Of a stretch of DNA of 64,000 nt, positions 7,446 through 16,199 are shown one piece after another. The position numbers and the translations under genes are program-made. Every line of letters starts with the position of its first letter. Positions within the stretch are counted from its first letter, which is position 1. Below the pieces are notes generated by a model. The model was not told the DNA's origin, ran no database searches, and worked only from the letters and a program-made list of their open reading frames with translations. The stretch is from an uncultured Alistipes sp. (GTDB lineage: Bacteria; Bacteroidota; Bacteroidia; Bacteroidales; Rikenellaceae). The stretch is from positions 124,001 to 188,000 of the forward strand of contig CAJMKE010000001.1 in the NCBI GenBank assembly GCA_905213895.1, in the 5' to 3' direction.

Positions 7446-8971
7446 TGAAATTTGGATATATGACCCGTATTTTCGTGTCGGCACTGCTGTGTGCCGCCGT
7501 ATTCGCATCCTGCGTGAAGGAGAATGAGCCTACCGGAGCGGAGATGGAGAGCAGAGCGTTGCGTGCATGGATGAAGAAGAATCATCCCGCCCTTCTCGAA
7601 AACCATCAGACCAAAGGCGATTATTATGTTGATGTCTTGGCTTGGGGCGAGGAGACCGATATGGGCGGCAAGAACGATTTCGGCGACAAACCGACGATGG
7701 AGCAGGATTCCGTATGGATGTTCTATAATCTGACGGGATATGACCTCGACGGCAACGTCTGCCTCAACCGTAACGAAGCAGTGGCTCGTATGCAGGGTAC
7801 GTTCGAACTCACGACGCACTATATTCCGTATCTGAATTTCGGCGGACAGGTGAATGCCGTCGGATTGTTGGAGAGTACCTATCTGCTGGCGCGCAATGAG
7901 ATAACGCTCGGCGACAAGTATGTTGCCGACCATTCCGACATTTGCAAGGGCAACGTCTTCAAGTTGCGCCGCGGCTCGAAAATCCGACTTTATGCACCGT
8001 CGTCGATAACCTACGCTTCATCGGGAGTGGATATGAGCGGCGGTTTCGGCGGTCAGTATGCACTCGACGGAAATGTCCCGATGATTCTCGATGTCGAGGT
8101 GCTGCGTACGGTAAAGAACCCTTCGGACCTCGAAGTCGATATGATAACCTCTCTCGTCGGTGCGCCGGACAACGAATCCGACGGTCAGAACGGCTGGACG
8201 CTGGCTCTTACGACCGGTACGTCGGCTGAGGACAATGCATCCGCCGATGAGAGCGAAGACGACAAGAAACTGAAAGGTCTGTATTATAATTTGCAGTTCG
8301 AACCGGGGGTGAATAACGTCGGTTTGCGATACCTGCAACCGCAGATAAGCGATACGAGCATATCGAGCCCGTATAAGGATAGCGGCAAATATGCCGATAT
8401 GGAGGCTCTGGACAAGGAAATCGACCGTATTCTTGCGGAAAAGTTCGAGGGCAAGGTGCTCGCGAAAGACGATATGTCGGAAGACAATCTCGTAACTAAA
8501 AACGGAGCGACCCAGATATGGTATGTTGTGCGGTTCCTCGACGGTTTTGTTCTCGACTCGAATATAAGCGAGATAAAGGAACTGGTGTTCGATGACGGCG
8601 GCTCTTCGTCAGCCACAAGTTATACGCCCGACGGCTCTACGGAAAATATGATAAATGCCTGGCTTTACTGCATTCCGAAGATGCACTACGGTCAGTGGGC
8701 TGCGATTCTGACTACATCCGCTTTCGCTTACGGTTCCAACGGAACGTCTACCACGACTACATCTACGACCGCCACGACAGCGATGCCTTATTACGATTAC
8801 TATAACATGTTTAATTCGATGTATTACGGCAATAGTTATGCTTACGGATATTACGGCTATAATCCTTATATCATGCCTACAACCACAGTAGATACGTCGA
8901 GTATTAAAACCGAGGTTCTGGGCTATACTCCGCTGCTGTTCTACATCTATATAGAGCCGAAAGCCGAGTAA
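7442..8971 (+). CDS. Secreted lipoprotein of unknown function with a Thr/Tyr-rich C-terminus
   Basis: I do not recognise the function. ATG at 7442 is chosen because it overlaps the preceding stop as ATGA and gives a lipoprotein signal peptide ending AAVFASC; a longer frame from 7412 would put a hydrophilic extension before the signal. The body of about 509 residues is acidic. Near the end there is a Ser/Thr run (STTTTSTTATTA) followed by a Tyr-rich stretch (PYYDYYNMFNSMYYGN). The protein probably faces the periplasm or the outer surface with its FKBP-like neighbour, whose coupling suggests this protein could be its client or partner. A strong terminator follows at 8997. Confidence 0.75.
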   Translation: MMKFGYMTRIFVSALLCAAVFASCVKENEPTGAEMESRALRAWMKKNHPALLENHQTKGDYYVDVLAWGEETDMGGKNDFGDKPTMEQDSVWMFYNLTGYDLDGNVCLNRNEAVARMQGTFELTTHYIPYLNFGGQVNAVGLLESTYLLARNEITLGDKYVADHSDICKGNVFKLRRGSKIRLYAPSSITYASSGVDMSGGFGGQYALDGNVPMILDVEVLRTVKNPSDLEVDMITSLVGAPDNESDGQNGWTLALTTGTSAEDNASADESEDDKKLKGLYYNLQFEPGVNNVGLRYLQPQISDTSISSPYKDSGKYADMEALDKEIDRILAEKFEGKVLAKDDMSEDNLVTKNGATQIWYVVRFLDGFVLDSNISEIKELVFDDGGSSSATSYTPDGSTENMINAWLYCIPKMHYGQWAAILTTSAFAYGSNGTSTTTTSTTATTAMPYYDYYNMFNSMYYGNSYAYGYYGYNPYIMPTTTVDTSSIKTEVLGYTPLLFYIYIEPKAE

Positions 8972-8996
8972 TAACGGTTTAGTTCGACCGATATAG

Positions 8997-9033
8997 TATT
9001 CCGTCATCCGTTATCTCGAATGACGGAATATTT
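8997..9033 (+). terminator. Terminator of the FKBP/lipoprotein pair
   Basis: An 11-bp perfect stem TATTCCGTCAT/ATGACGGAATA with a 12-nt loop, followed by TTTAT, 25 bp after the stop codon. Confidence 0.8.
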
Positions 9034-9101
9034 ATGAATATCGGAATGTGCCACAGTCGAAAAACTCGTTTCTGCCTCATACATATTAACGAAAACTTGA
9101 A

Positions 9102-9635
9102 ATGATGAATGTAAAAATTCGTCAGGAGCATAATGACGACCTACCTATAATTATTGATTTGATAGAGTCCGCTTTTCGGAATGTACGGGAAAGCGACCAT
9201 AAGGAGCAACTGCTGGTCGAGCGGCTTCACGTGTCGGAGAAATTCATTCCGCAACTGTCATTGGTGGCGGAAACCGATGGTGGGAGAATCGTAGGGTATA
9301 TATTGCTTACAGAGGTGGAAATCATTTCGTCGAATAGAGTTGCAATATCGTTGGCTGTTGCCCCTCTTGCAGTCCTGCCGGAGTTTCAGAATCAAGGAAT
9401 AGGCGGAATGCTTATTGTGGAGGCTCATAGAAAAGCGGCTGCCCTCGGATACGGAACTGCCGTTCTGCTCGGTCATAAGGATTATTATCCCCGATTCGGC
9501 TATCGCAAAGCCATCGACTTCGATATCGAATTTCCGTTCGATGTACCTCATGAATTTTGCATGGTTGCCGAATTGTTTCCCGATGCTTTCGTGGGTGTAT
9601 GCGGAACCGTACATTATCCCGCTGCCTTTTTTTGA
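9102..9635 (+). CDS. GNAT-family N-acetyltransferase (YhbS-like)
   Basis: Predicted acetyl-CoA-dependent acetyltransferase of 177 residues. Seen: an N-terminal IRQEHNDDLPIIIDLIESAF segment, a central strand LAVAPLAVLPEFQ, and the acetyl-CoA binding loop QNQGIGGMLI (Q/R-x-x-G-x-G/A). HKDYYPRFGYRKA follows, which is typical of the YhbS-like branch. The substrate cannot be deduced. Two consecutive ATGs (9102, 9105) are equally possible starts. The gene stands alone between a terminator and a convergent lipoprotein gene. Confidence 0.85.
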   Translation: MMNVKIRQEHNDDLPIIIDLIESAFRNVRESDHKEQLLVERLHVSEKFIPQLSLVAETDGGRIVGYILLTEVEIISSNRVAISLAVAPLAVLPEFQNQGIGGMLIVEAHRKAAALGYGTAVLLGHKDYYPRFGYRKAIDFDIEFPFDVPHEFCMVAELFPDAFVGVCGTVHYPAAFF

Positions 9636-9642
9636 ATAATGC

Positions 9643-9696
9643 TTATAGTCCCTAAGGTCTTTAACGACCCTAACGACTTCAAAGTCCTTAAAGTGG
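9643..9696. repeat. Array C of the 9-bp repeat
   Basis: Six contiguous but more diverged units: TTATAGTCC, CTAAGGTCT, TTAACGACC, CTAACGACT, TCAAAGTCC, TTAAAGTGG. It fills the 80-bp gap between two converging genes (GNAT and BspA-like), where no separate hairpin terminator is evident. Confidence 0.75.
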
Positions 9697-9715
9697 TAAT
9701 GATGCCCTGCTGTCG

Positions 9716-10897
9716 TCAGAAGTCGTAACCTGTGATTCTGTCGGCGTATTCGCTCCAATTTTCCGCAGCCTTGTAGGCTTCTACCGACGCCCGCGGTACA
9801 TATATTACGGCAGATGTATCATGCAATACATAAGTACCTATTGTCGGGGGATTCAGCGGTTTGCAATAAAAACTTTTCAGACCTCTACAACTGGAAAATG
9901 CTCCGTATTCTATTGATGCAACGTTGTCCGGTATAGTGATGCTTGCAAGACCTTCGCAATATTCGAATGCCTTTTCTCCTATCGATGTAACGCTGTCCGG
10001 AATAGTGATGCTCCCTAAACATTTGCATGCTCTGAACGTGCATACTTCTATTGTCGTAATACCGTCTGGTATGGTTATGCTTCCTGTCAGACTTCGGCAA
10101 TTACTGAACGCGCTGCTGCCTATTGATGCGACGCTGGCGGGAATATTGATACTTGTCATATTTGAACAAAAGGAAAATGCACCTCCTTCTATTGTTGTAA
10201 CACCGGTCGGTATAGTTATACTTTTCAGTCTGCAATTCCAAAATGCCTGCTCTCCGATTGACTTGACATTGTTGGGGATATTGATGCTTGTCAGATTTGT
10301 ACAATCACCAAATGCAAGTTCTTCTATTGTCATAATGCTGTTAGGGAGAGTCATGCTTGTCAAACTATGGCAGCACCAGAATGCATGGTCTCCTATGCTT
10401 GTTACCATTCTGTCGAATATTATTGTGCCGGTCCCGTTTTCGTAAGTATGTTCGGCTATATTGGCATCGAAAGCACTGGCTTTAACGGGTGTGGGTTGGT
10501 TATCATCTGTGGTATAGATAATCATCCTGTATTTCTGCGGTTGGGTCGATGCAGCCTGATTTACCGTGATTTTGCCCGATATGCCTGATTTGTCGTCGGA
10601 GATTGTTACGGTCGCTTGGCGGGATTCGGTTGTCATGTTGGCGGCAGCCGCGACGGTTACGGTATTCGTACCCGCTTCGATATGTTTGGGCGAAAATGTT
10701 ACCCAATATTCGTCGCACGAGAGTGTGCAGCCGTGCGTCGTGTTCACTATAATGCTCTTTTCGCCGCCGTCATCCGGGAAATCGACTGTCTTGTCCGAAA
10801 TGCCGAACGGGTCGGTTTCGGGCTTCTCGGTGCAGCCGCACAGTACGACCGTATACGAGAGAATTGCAAGTAGCGAGAGGATTCGTCTGCTTTTCAT
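9716..10897 (-). CDS. Surface lipoprotein with BACON domain and BspA-type leucine-rich repeats
   Basis: A 393-residue predicted lipoprotein (lipobox VVLCGC, Cys22). Residues about 34-115 look like a BACON domain: FPDDGGEKSIIVNTTHG, then EYWVTFSP, then RQATVTISDD. Residues about 150-360 hold roughly eight BspA-type leucine-rich repeats of about 23 residues, with the recurring pattern LTSITIPDSVTSIGEKAF. BspA-type proteins of oral and gut Bacteroidales bind host or bacterial surfaces; a ligand cannot be named here. The repeats are imperfect, giving scope for recombination. Array C follows its 3' end and array D lies upstream of its start. Confidence 0.88.
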   Translation of the reverse strand: MKSRRILSLLAILSYTVVLCGCTEKPETDPFGISDKTVDFPDDGGEKSIIVNTTHGCTLSCDEYWVTFSPKHIEAGTNTVTVAAAANMTTESRQATVTISDDKSGISGKITVNQAASTQPQKYRMIIYTTDDNQPTPVKASAFDANIAEHTYENGTGTIIFDRMVTSIGDHAFWCCHSLTSMTLPNSIMTIEELAFGDCTNLTSINIPNNVKSIGEQAFWNCRLKSITIPTGVTTIEGGAFSFCSNMTSINIPASVASIGSSAFSNCRSLTGSITIPDGITTIEVCTFRACKCLGSITIPDSVTSIGEKAFEYCEGLASITIPDNVASIEYGAFSSCRGLKSFYCKPLNPPTIGTYVLHDTSAVIYVPRASVEAYKAAENWSEYADRITGYDF

Positions 10898-10999
10898 GGT
10901 AATATGGTTTAAGTGTGTTGGGGATGGAGTTGCATCATATCGTTACAAATATAGTTGTTTTTTATGAAAATCAGTAAAAATAATGGCAAATTCGGTGGA

Positions 11000-11035
11000 T
11001 TAGGGTCATCAAGGACTTTAAGGACATTAACGATA
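11000..11035. repeat. Array D of the 9-bp repeat
   Basis: Four contiguous units: TTAGGGTCA, TCAAGGACT, TTAAGGACA, TTAACGATA. It lies 6-15 bp beyond the terminator of the TPR gene and upstream of the BspA-like gene. Confidence 0.75.
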
Positions 11036-11040
11036 ACACC

Positions 11041-11080
11041 CTGAAAACACAACAGGCTGCCGAGATTCGGCAGCCTGTTG
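11041..11080 (-). terminator. Terminator of the gyrA-TPR unit
   Basis: A 14-bp perfect stem CAACAGGCTGCCGA/TCGGCAGCCTGTTG with a 3-nt loop, followed on the minus strand by TGTTTTCAG, 24 bp after the TPR gene stop. Confidence 0.8.
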
Positions 11081-11103
11081 CAATACGGTAATACGTTAAT
11101 TGA

Positions 11104-12441
11104 TTACTCGATGCCTTTGAGTTTCTTGTAGATGGCGTTGTACTTGTTGTATTTGTCCGTCATTCCCTCCTCGTCGCGCAGACGGAAGCACAACTCTTTG
11201 AGATACTGTGCGCAGTCGACATTGTCCGGACGCAGTTCGAGAGCCTTCTCCAAATAAGGGACTGCCTTCATGTAAGCGGCGGTAACCTCGTTTCTCGCGG
11301 CTTTGTACTCCTCGGTGCTGTAAGAGTCGAGTTTGGAGTTGAACTCCTTGTTCATGTCGTCGCCTTTGGCGATGTTGAAATAGCCGAGGTAGAAGTTGGT
11401 GTCGTAGTCGTTCGGCTTGATTTCGTTGATTTTCTGGAACGAAACGATGCACTCGTCATAGTTTTTGAGTTTGAAGAATACTCGTCCGCGACCGAACCAC
11501 AAATCAGGATTGTCCGGAGTCTCCGCCAGAGCCTTGTCGATAAGCGATACGAGGTCGGCTGGGTCGCCTACGCCCTCCTCCGAGGTGTAGAGTTGCATCA
11601 GACCGTCGAGGATACGTTCGTTTTTAGGGAACTTGCCGATTCCTTCGAGAAGAGTGTTTTTAGCCTTTATCACATTCTCCTTGTCGGCGTCTTTCTGTCC
11701 GTAGTAGCAGTGGAACAGGAAGTAGTAGAGGTTTCCGTTCTCGTCCATATAGCCGAGTTCCTGCGCCTTGTTGAGATACTGCTCACCGAGCGCGAAATAC
11801 TTGACGTCTTCCGCACCGAGGAACGCAGCCAACTGACCTGCATAGAAGTAGTATTGCGGGTCTACCTTGCTGTAAACCGGATTCTCCTGCAACGTGGCAG
11901 CCTTGATGTAGGCATCTACGGAAGCCTTGTAGTTCGGAATGTCGATGCTTGCCGAACCCAACTGCGAATAATAGTTGATAAGCGCGTCGAGTGCCGCTTT
12001 GATTTTAGGAGCGGTTTTAGGGTCGAGTTCGTAAGCCTTCAAATACGCATTCTTGACAGTCTCGAACGCATTCGGGTCAATCTCCTTCGTCTGCTCCCAA
12101 GCACTCACCTTGTTGCCTTTGATGTATACCTTTACCCAAGGATAAACCCAGATGCTTGCATCCTTCGTCTCCTGTACATCCTCCGGTTCGCCCATTGCGA
12201 TGCGGAGCATGGTAGCGTCCAGACCGCCGAAAAGACTCTTCGTAGGCTCGGTTATCGCATCGCTGTAAATCTTGGCGCGATTGAGCCACGTTGCGGCTTT
12301 AACAGCCTTTTTAGCGTCATTGATTTCCGCCTCGGATTTCTCCATCTTGGCACGGACAGCCGATTCGTTAATCTTCTGAGCCATGGCGGCAGGTGCTGCC
12401 AGCACCATTGCAATCGCCATAATTGAAATTACCTTTTTCAT
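11104..12441 (-). CDS. Exported tetratricopeptide-repeat protein
   Basis: A 445-residue protein with a cleavable signal peptide (ending PAAMAQ at about residue 22) and no lipobox. Repeated helical pairs such as PDLWFGRGRVFFKLKNYDEC and YMKAVPYLEKALELRPDN identify TPR units, mainly in the C-terminal half. TPR proteins act as periplasmic scaffolds; the partner is unknown. The gene begins 39 bp after gyrA on the same strand and ends at a good terminator, so the two are probably co-transcribed. Function beyond binding is not inferable. Confidence 0.8.
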   Translation of the reverse strand: MKKVISIMAIAMVLAAPAAMAQKINESAVRAKMEKSEAEINDAKKAVKAATWLNRAKIYSDAITEPTKSLFGGLDATMLRIAMGEPEDVQETKDASIWVYPWVKVYIKGNKVSAWEQTKEIDPNAFETVKNAYLKAYELDPKTAPKIKAALDALINYYSQLGSASIDIPNYKASVDAYIKAATLQENPVYSKVDPQYYFYAGQLAAFLGAEDVKYFALGEQYLNKAQELGYMDENGNLYYFLFHCYYGQKDADKENVIKAKNTLLEGIGKFPKNERILDGLMQLYTSEEGVGDPADLVSLIDKALAETPDNPDLWFGRGRVFFKLKNYDECIVSFQKINEIKPNDYDTNFYLGYFNIAKGDDMNKEFNSKLDSYSTEEYKAARNEVTAAYMKAVPYLEKALELRPDNVDCAQYLKELCFRLRDEEGMTDKYNKYNAIYKKLKGIE

Positions 12442-12480
12442 ATCAGTAAAACGTTTTGTTAGTTTGTTTTATTGCACTGT

Positions 12481-15045
12481 TTATTCGTTACCGTCGGTAT
12501 TCGGCGTCTCTCCCGAATTGCCGCCTGCGGTTTCGCCGGCATTGATTTCGGCATCCGCGGTCTCCACTTCGTTGTCTTCGCTCTTAGGTACAGCCATTAC
12601 CGATGCGATTGCGTCGCCTTCGCGCAGGTTGATAATTTTCACACCCTGCGTTGCGCGTCCGGCGACACGAATCTGCTCGACAGACGTGCGAATCGTGATT
12701 CCCGAACGGTTGATAATCATCAGGTCGTTCTGGTCGGTTACCGCCTGTATCGAGATGAGTTGTCCCGTCTTTTCGGTAATGTTGATGGTCTTTACACCCT
12801 TGCCGCCGCGGTTGGTGATTCGGTATTCGTCCAAATCGGTGCGCTTTCCGAATCCGTTCTCCGAAAGCACCAGCACATCCTGCTTGCTGTCTGGCTCGAC
12901 ACATATCATGCCGACTGCATCGTTGCCCTCTTCGAGCGCGATTCCGCGAACACCCATACTCGTGCGACCTACCGGACGGACAGTGTCTTCGTTGAAGCGG
13001 ATAGCCTTTCCTTCGCGGGATGCTATCATGATTTCAGCCTTTCCGCTTGTGAGTTTTGCCTCGATGAGTTGGTCGTCCTCGCGGATTACGATTGCATTAA
13101 CACCGTTCGCGCGCGGACGCGAATACGCTTCGAGTTTGGTCTTTTTGATGGTACCGTTCTTGGTACACATTATTATATAGTTGTTCTCGACGTATTCGGG
13201 GTCGTTCAGACGCTTGCAGTTGATGTATGCGCGAACCTTGTCGTTCGGCTCTATCTGTATGACGTTCTGGATTGCGCGTCCTTTCGACGAGCGCGTTCCC
13301 TCCGGAATCTCGTAGACCTTCAACCAGTAGCAGCGACCCTTCTCGGTGAAGAACATCATCGTGTTGTGCATCGATGCGACGTAGATATGCTCGATGAAAT
13401 CCTCGTCGCGCGTCGCGCTTCCCTTGACGCCGACACCGCCACGGTTCTGGGTGCGGTATTCTGCGAGCGAGGTGCGCTTGATGTAGCCGAGATGGGAGAT
13501 GGTGATTACCATTTCGTCGTCGGCGTAGAAATCTTCCGGATTGAACTCCTCCGAAGCATAGACAATCTCCGAACGGCGTTCGTCCGCATAGTTCTCGCGA
13601 ATCTCGATGAGTTCGTCCTTGACGATTTGCAACTGCAAAGGCTCGCTGGCGAGAACGTCCTTGAAATAGTCGATGTTCTTCTGCAACTCGTCGCGCTCGG
13701 CTGTGAGTTTGCCGTGTTCGAGACCCGTCAGGGCGCGCAGACGCATTTCGACGATAGCCGCAGTCTGCAAATCGCTCAATCCGAATTTCTCTGTCAGGCG
13801 GCTTTTAGCCTCGTCCACGCTCTTCGACGAGCGGATTATGTGGATTACTTCGTCGATATTGTCTTGGGCGATAAGCAGTCCGAGTACGATGTGCAGACGC
13901 TCCTCCGCCTTGCGCAGGTCGTAGCGCGTGCGGCGGACGACCACGTCGTGGCGGTGGTCTACGAAATGCTTTATCAGGTCTTTCAGATTGAGCAGCACCG
14001 GACGACCGTTCACGAGTGCGATGTTGTTCACCGCGAACGACGACTGCAACGGCGTAAGTTTGAACAGCGTGTTGAGTACCACGCTCGCTACGGCATCCTG
14101 CTTCAAGTGAACCACCACGCGGATTCCCTCGCGGTCGGATTCGTCGTTCACGTTGGATATGCCGTCGATTTTCTTCTCGGTAACGAGTTCGGCGATGCGC
14201 TTTATCATCTCCGCCTTGTTCACCATGTAAGGAATCTCAGTGATGACTATCAGTTCGCGTCCGGTAGGGGTGGTCTCGATTTCGGTCTTGGCGCGCATGA
14301 TTACGCGACCGCGACCCGTGAGGAGAGCCTCTCTGACGCCTTCGTAGCCGTAGATTATACCTCCCGTCGGGAAGTCCGGACCTTTGACGAAATGGAGCAG
14401 GTCTTCACACTCGCACTGCGGATTGTCGATGTATGCGCAGCATGCGTCGATAACCTCGCCGAGGTTGTGTGGAGCCATGTTGGTCGCCATGCCGACGGCG
14501 ATACCGCTCGCTCCGTTCACGAGAAGCAGCGGAATCTTGGTTGGCAGTACGGTCGGTTCGGGAATCGTGTCGTCGAAGTTGAGCGTCCAGTCGATGGTCT
14601 CCTTGTCGATGTCCGCCATCACTTCGTCGGTTATTTTCTGCATTCTCGCCTCGGTGTAACGCATTGCAGCCGGTGAGTCGCCGTCCATTGAACCGAAGTT
14701 GCCCTGACCTTCGACCAGCGGATAACGCATCGACCAGTCCTGAGCCAGACGGCACATCGCGTCGTAAACCGAAACGTCGCCGTGCGGGTGGAATTTACCG
14801 AGAACATCACCGACGATACGTGCCGATTTACGTGTCGGCTTGTCGGAGTAGAGGTTGAGTTCCGCACTCATATCGTAAAGTATTCGGCGATGCACCGGTT
14901 TCAGACCGTCTCTTACGTCCGGCAATGCACGCGAAACGATTACCGACATCGAGTAGTCGATGTAGGCGGTTTTCATCTGCTCTTCGATATTGACCTGTTC
15001 GATACGACCGGACAAACCTGCATTTTTTTCTTCTTCCGTAAGCAT
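12481..15045 (-). CDS. gyrA: DNA gyrase subunit A
   Basis: Breaks and rejoins DNA with GyrB to introduce negative supercoils. It is 854 residues. The catalytic tyrosine is Tyr130 in AAMRYTEARM. The quinolone-determining region reads HPHGDVSVYDAMCR, so Val91 stands at the position of E. coli Ser83, while Asp95 matches Asp87. The C-terminal wrapping domain keeps the GyrA box QNRGGVG. The tail is acidic and Glu/Gly/Asn-rich. A DUF6624-like gene lies 53 bp upstream and a TPR gene 39 bp downstream on the same strand. Confidence 0.97.
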   Translation of the reverse strand: MLTEEEKNAGLSGRIEQVNIEEQMKTAYIDYSMSVIVSRALPDVRDGLKPVHRRILYDMSAELNLYSDKPTRKSARIVGDVLGKFHPHGDVSVYDAMCRLAQDWSMRYPLVEGQGNFGSMDGDSPAAMRYTEARMQKITDEVMADIDKETIDWTLNFDDTIPEPTVLPTKIPLLLVNGASGIAVGMATNMAPHNLGEVIDACCAYIDNPQCECEDLLHFVKGPDFPTGGIIYGYEGVREALLTGRGRVIMRAKTEIETTPTGRELIVITEIPYMVNKAEMIKRIAELVTEKKIDGISNVNDESDREGIRVVVHLKQDAVASVVLNTLFKLTPLQSSFAVNNIALVNGRPVLLNLKDLIKHFVDHRHDVVVRRTRYDLRKAEERLHIVLGLLIAQDNIDEVIHIIRSSKSVDEAKSRLTEKFGLSDLQTAAIVEMRLRALTGLEHGKLTAERDELQKNIDYFKDVLASEPLQLQIVKDELIEIRENYADERRSEIVYASEEFNPEDFYADDEMVITISHLGYIKRTSLAEYRTQNRGGVGVKGSATRDEDFIEHIYVASMHNTMMFFTEKGRCYWLKVYEIPEGTRSSKGRAIQNVIQIEPNDKVRAYINCKRLNDPEYVENNYIIMCTKNGTIKKTKLEAYSRPRANGVNAIVIREDDQLIEAKLTSGKAEIMIASREGKAIRFNEDTVRPVGRTSMGVRGIALEEGNDAVGMICVEPDSKQDVLVLSENGFGKRTDLDEYRITNRGGKGVKTINITEKTGQLISIQAVTDQNDLMIINRSGITIRTSVEQIRVAGRATQGVKIINLREGDAIASVMAVPKSEDNEVETADAEINAGETAGGNSGETPNTDGNE

Positions 15046-15098
15046 AAATTATTTACCTATAAGTTTAAGTCTATGTTTTGTTTGTTATTGTTTGCTTG

Positions 15099-16034
15099 TC
15101 AATATTCCCATTTAAGCCCCCAGCGTTCGAGATATTCGCTCATCGGCGGCAGCCCGACCCTCTTGCGCAGGTCGTTCACCTTCTGCGGACTGGCGCACTC
15201 CGCAACGTAGGGTTTCCCCTCGTCGTCGTAGAGAATCTGTGTGCCGTATGTCTGCTTTTTCTTCGACAGTATCGCTATGCGGTCTTCGAACTCGGCATAC
15301 TCCGACGGCTGAATGTCCCCGCATTTGACACCTTTCTGCACTTTCGATTTGTACTTTATCTGCATCTTCACGGGCGCGTGCTGTAATATGTAGAACTGCA
15401 CCGGTGCGGCATCGCCGACCTTTTCGCTGCCCAGCCAGCCGTACTTGTCGAATATTCCGGCAATCTTGGCTTGGTTGATGCTGTCGATTCTCGTCATCTT
15501 CGCCGACAACTCGTTCATCTTCTCCTCCGACGCGCGCATGATTTGCGCCGAAACGTATTCGAGACGTACATCCTGGTCGTCGCTCATTATCTTTTTGAGC
15601 GTGCCTCGCAACTCCCTGTCGAACCGGCTCTCGTATTTTTCGTTGCGGACTTTCATCGAGTCCAGCAGGACGCTCCACTGCTTGTCGTAATGCAGCATCG
15701 CCAAATCGTTGTCCGTCGCGAGATTCTCCGAGTGCCACTCCTTGTCGATTTCCAACCGGCGGAACAGCAACTGGTATGCCTGCTTGACATGATAGGACTT
15801 GGCGGCGGCACAAGCGGCATTGTAGAGGTGATACGCCGGCTGCTCCGAAATGCGGAACGCCTTTATATAATCCCTCAACGCGGCTTCGTTGCGGTTGCTG
15901 CGCAGATGTTCCTGCGCGCTATTTATCAGGGCGTCGTACTCCGAACGCTCCTGCGCCTGAACGCCGAATGCCGTTGCGACAACCATCAATGCCGATATGA
16001 AAATCTTCCTGCGCATGCGAATTTCCCTATTCAT
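15099..16034 (-). CDS. Exported DUF6624-like protein with TPR-like N-terminus
   Basis: A 311-residue protein with a signal peptide. A second ATG six codons in (MRRKIFISAL) gives a more usual signal and may be the true start. Residues about 30-110 look like TPR-type helices. The C-terminal half has the pattern of the DUF6624 family: DKYGWLGSEKVGD, then FYILQHAPVKMQ, DRIAILSKKKQTYGTQ, and a GLPPMSEYLE-type end. The biochemical role of that family is not known to me. It precedes gyrA by 53 bp on the same strand. Confidence 0.7.
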   Translation of the reverse strand: MNREIRMRRKIFISALMVVATAFGVQAQERSEYDALINSAQEHLRSNRNEAALRDYIKAFRISEQPAYHLYNAACAAAKSYHVKQAYQLLFRRLEIDKEWHSENLATDNDLAMLHYDKQWSVLLDSMKVRNEKYESRFDRELRGTLKKIMSDDQDVRLEYVSAQIMRASEEKMNELSAKMTRIDSINQAKIAGIFDKYGWLGSEKVGDAAPVQFYILQHAPVKMQIKYKSKVQKGVKCGDIQPSEYAEFEDRIAILSKKKQTYGTQILYDDEGKPYVAECASPQKVNDLRKRVGLPPMSEYLERWGLKWEY

Positions 16035-16199
16035 ACACGCGCAAATTTAACGATTATTTTCCGAATAAGCAATTTTGCCCCCGATTTTCGTGCTGTCTTT
16101 TGGACGCTGACGATGAATTTTGCGATTTTTGCCGCTTTTCAGGCGATTCTGCGGCTTCCGAGTGGCGGCATCGACAGGGTGTCGGACAAAACACGTTTT

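Noticed and set aside
12472..14676. 734-codon open frame on the plus strand
   Set aside because: Exact antisense of gyrA, with Arg/Asp/Val-biased composition typical of a shadow frame in GC-rich DNA; no domain recognised.
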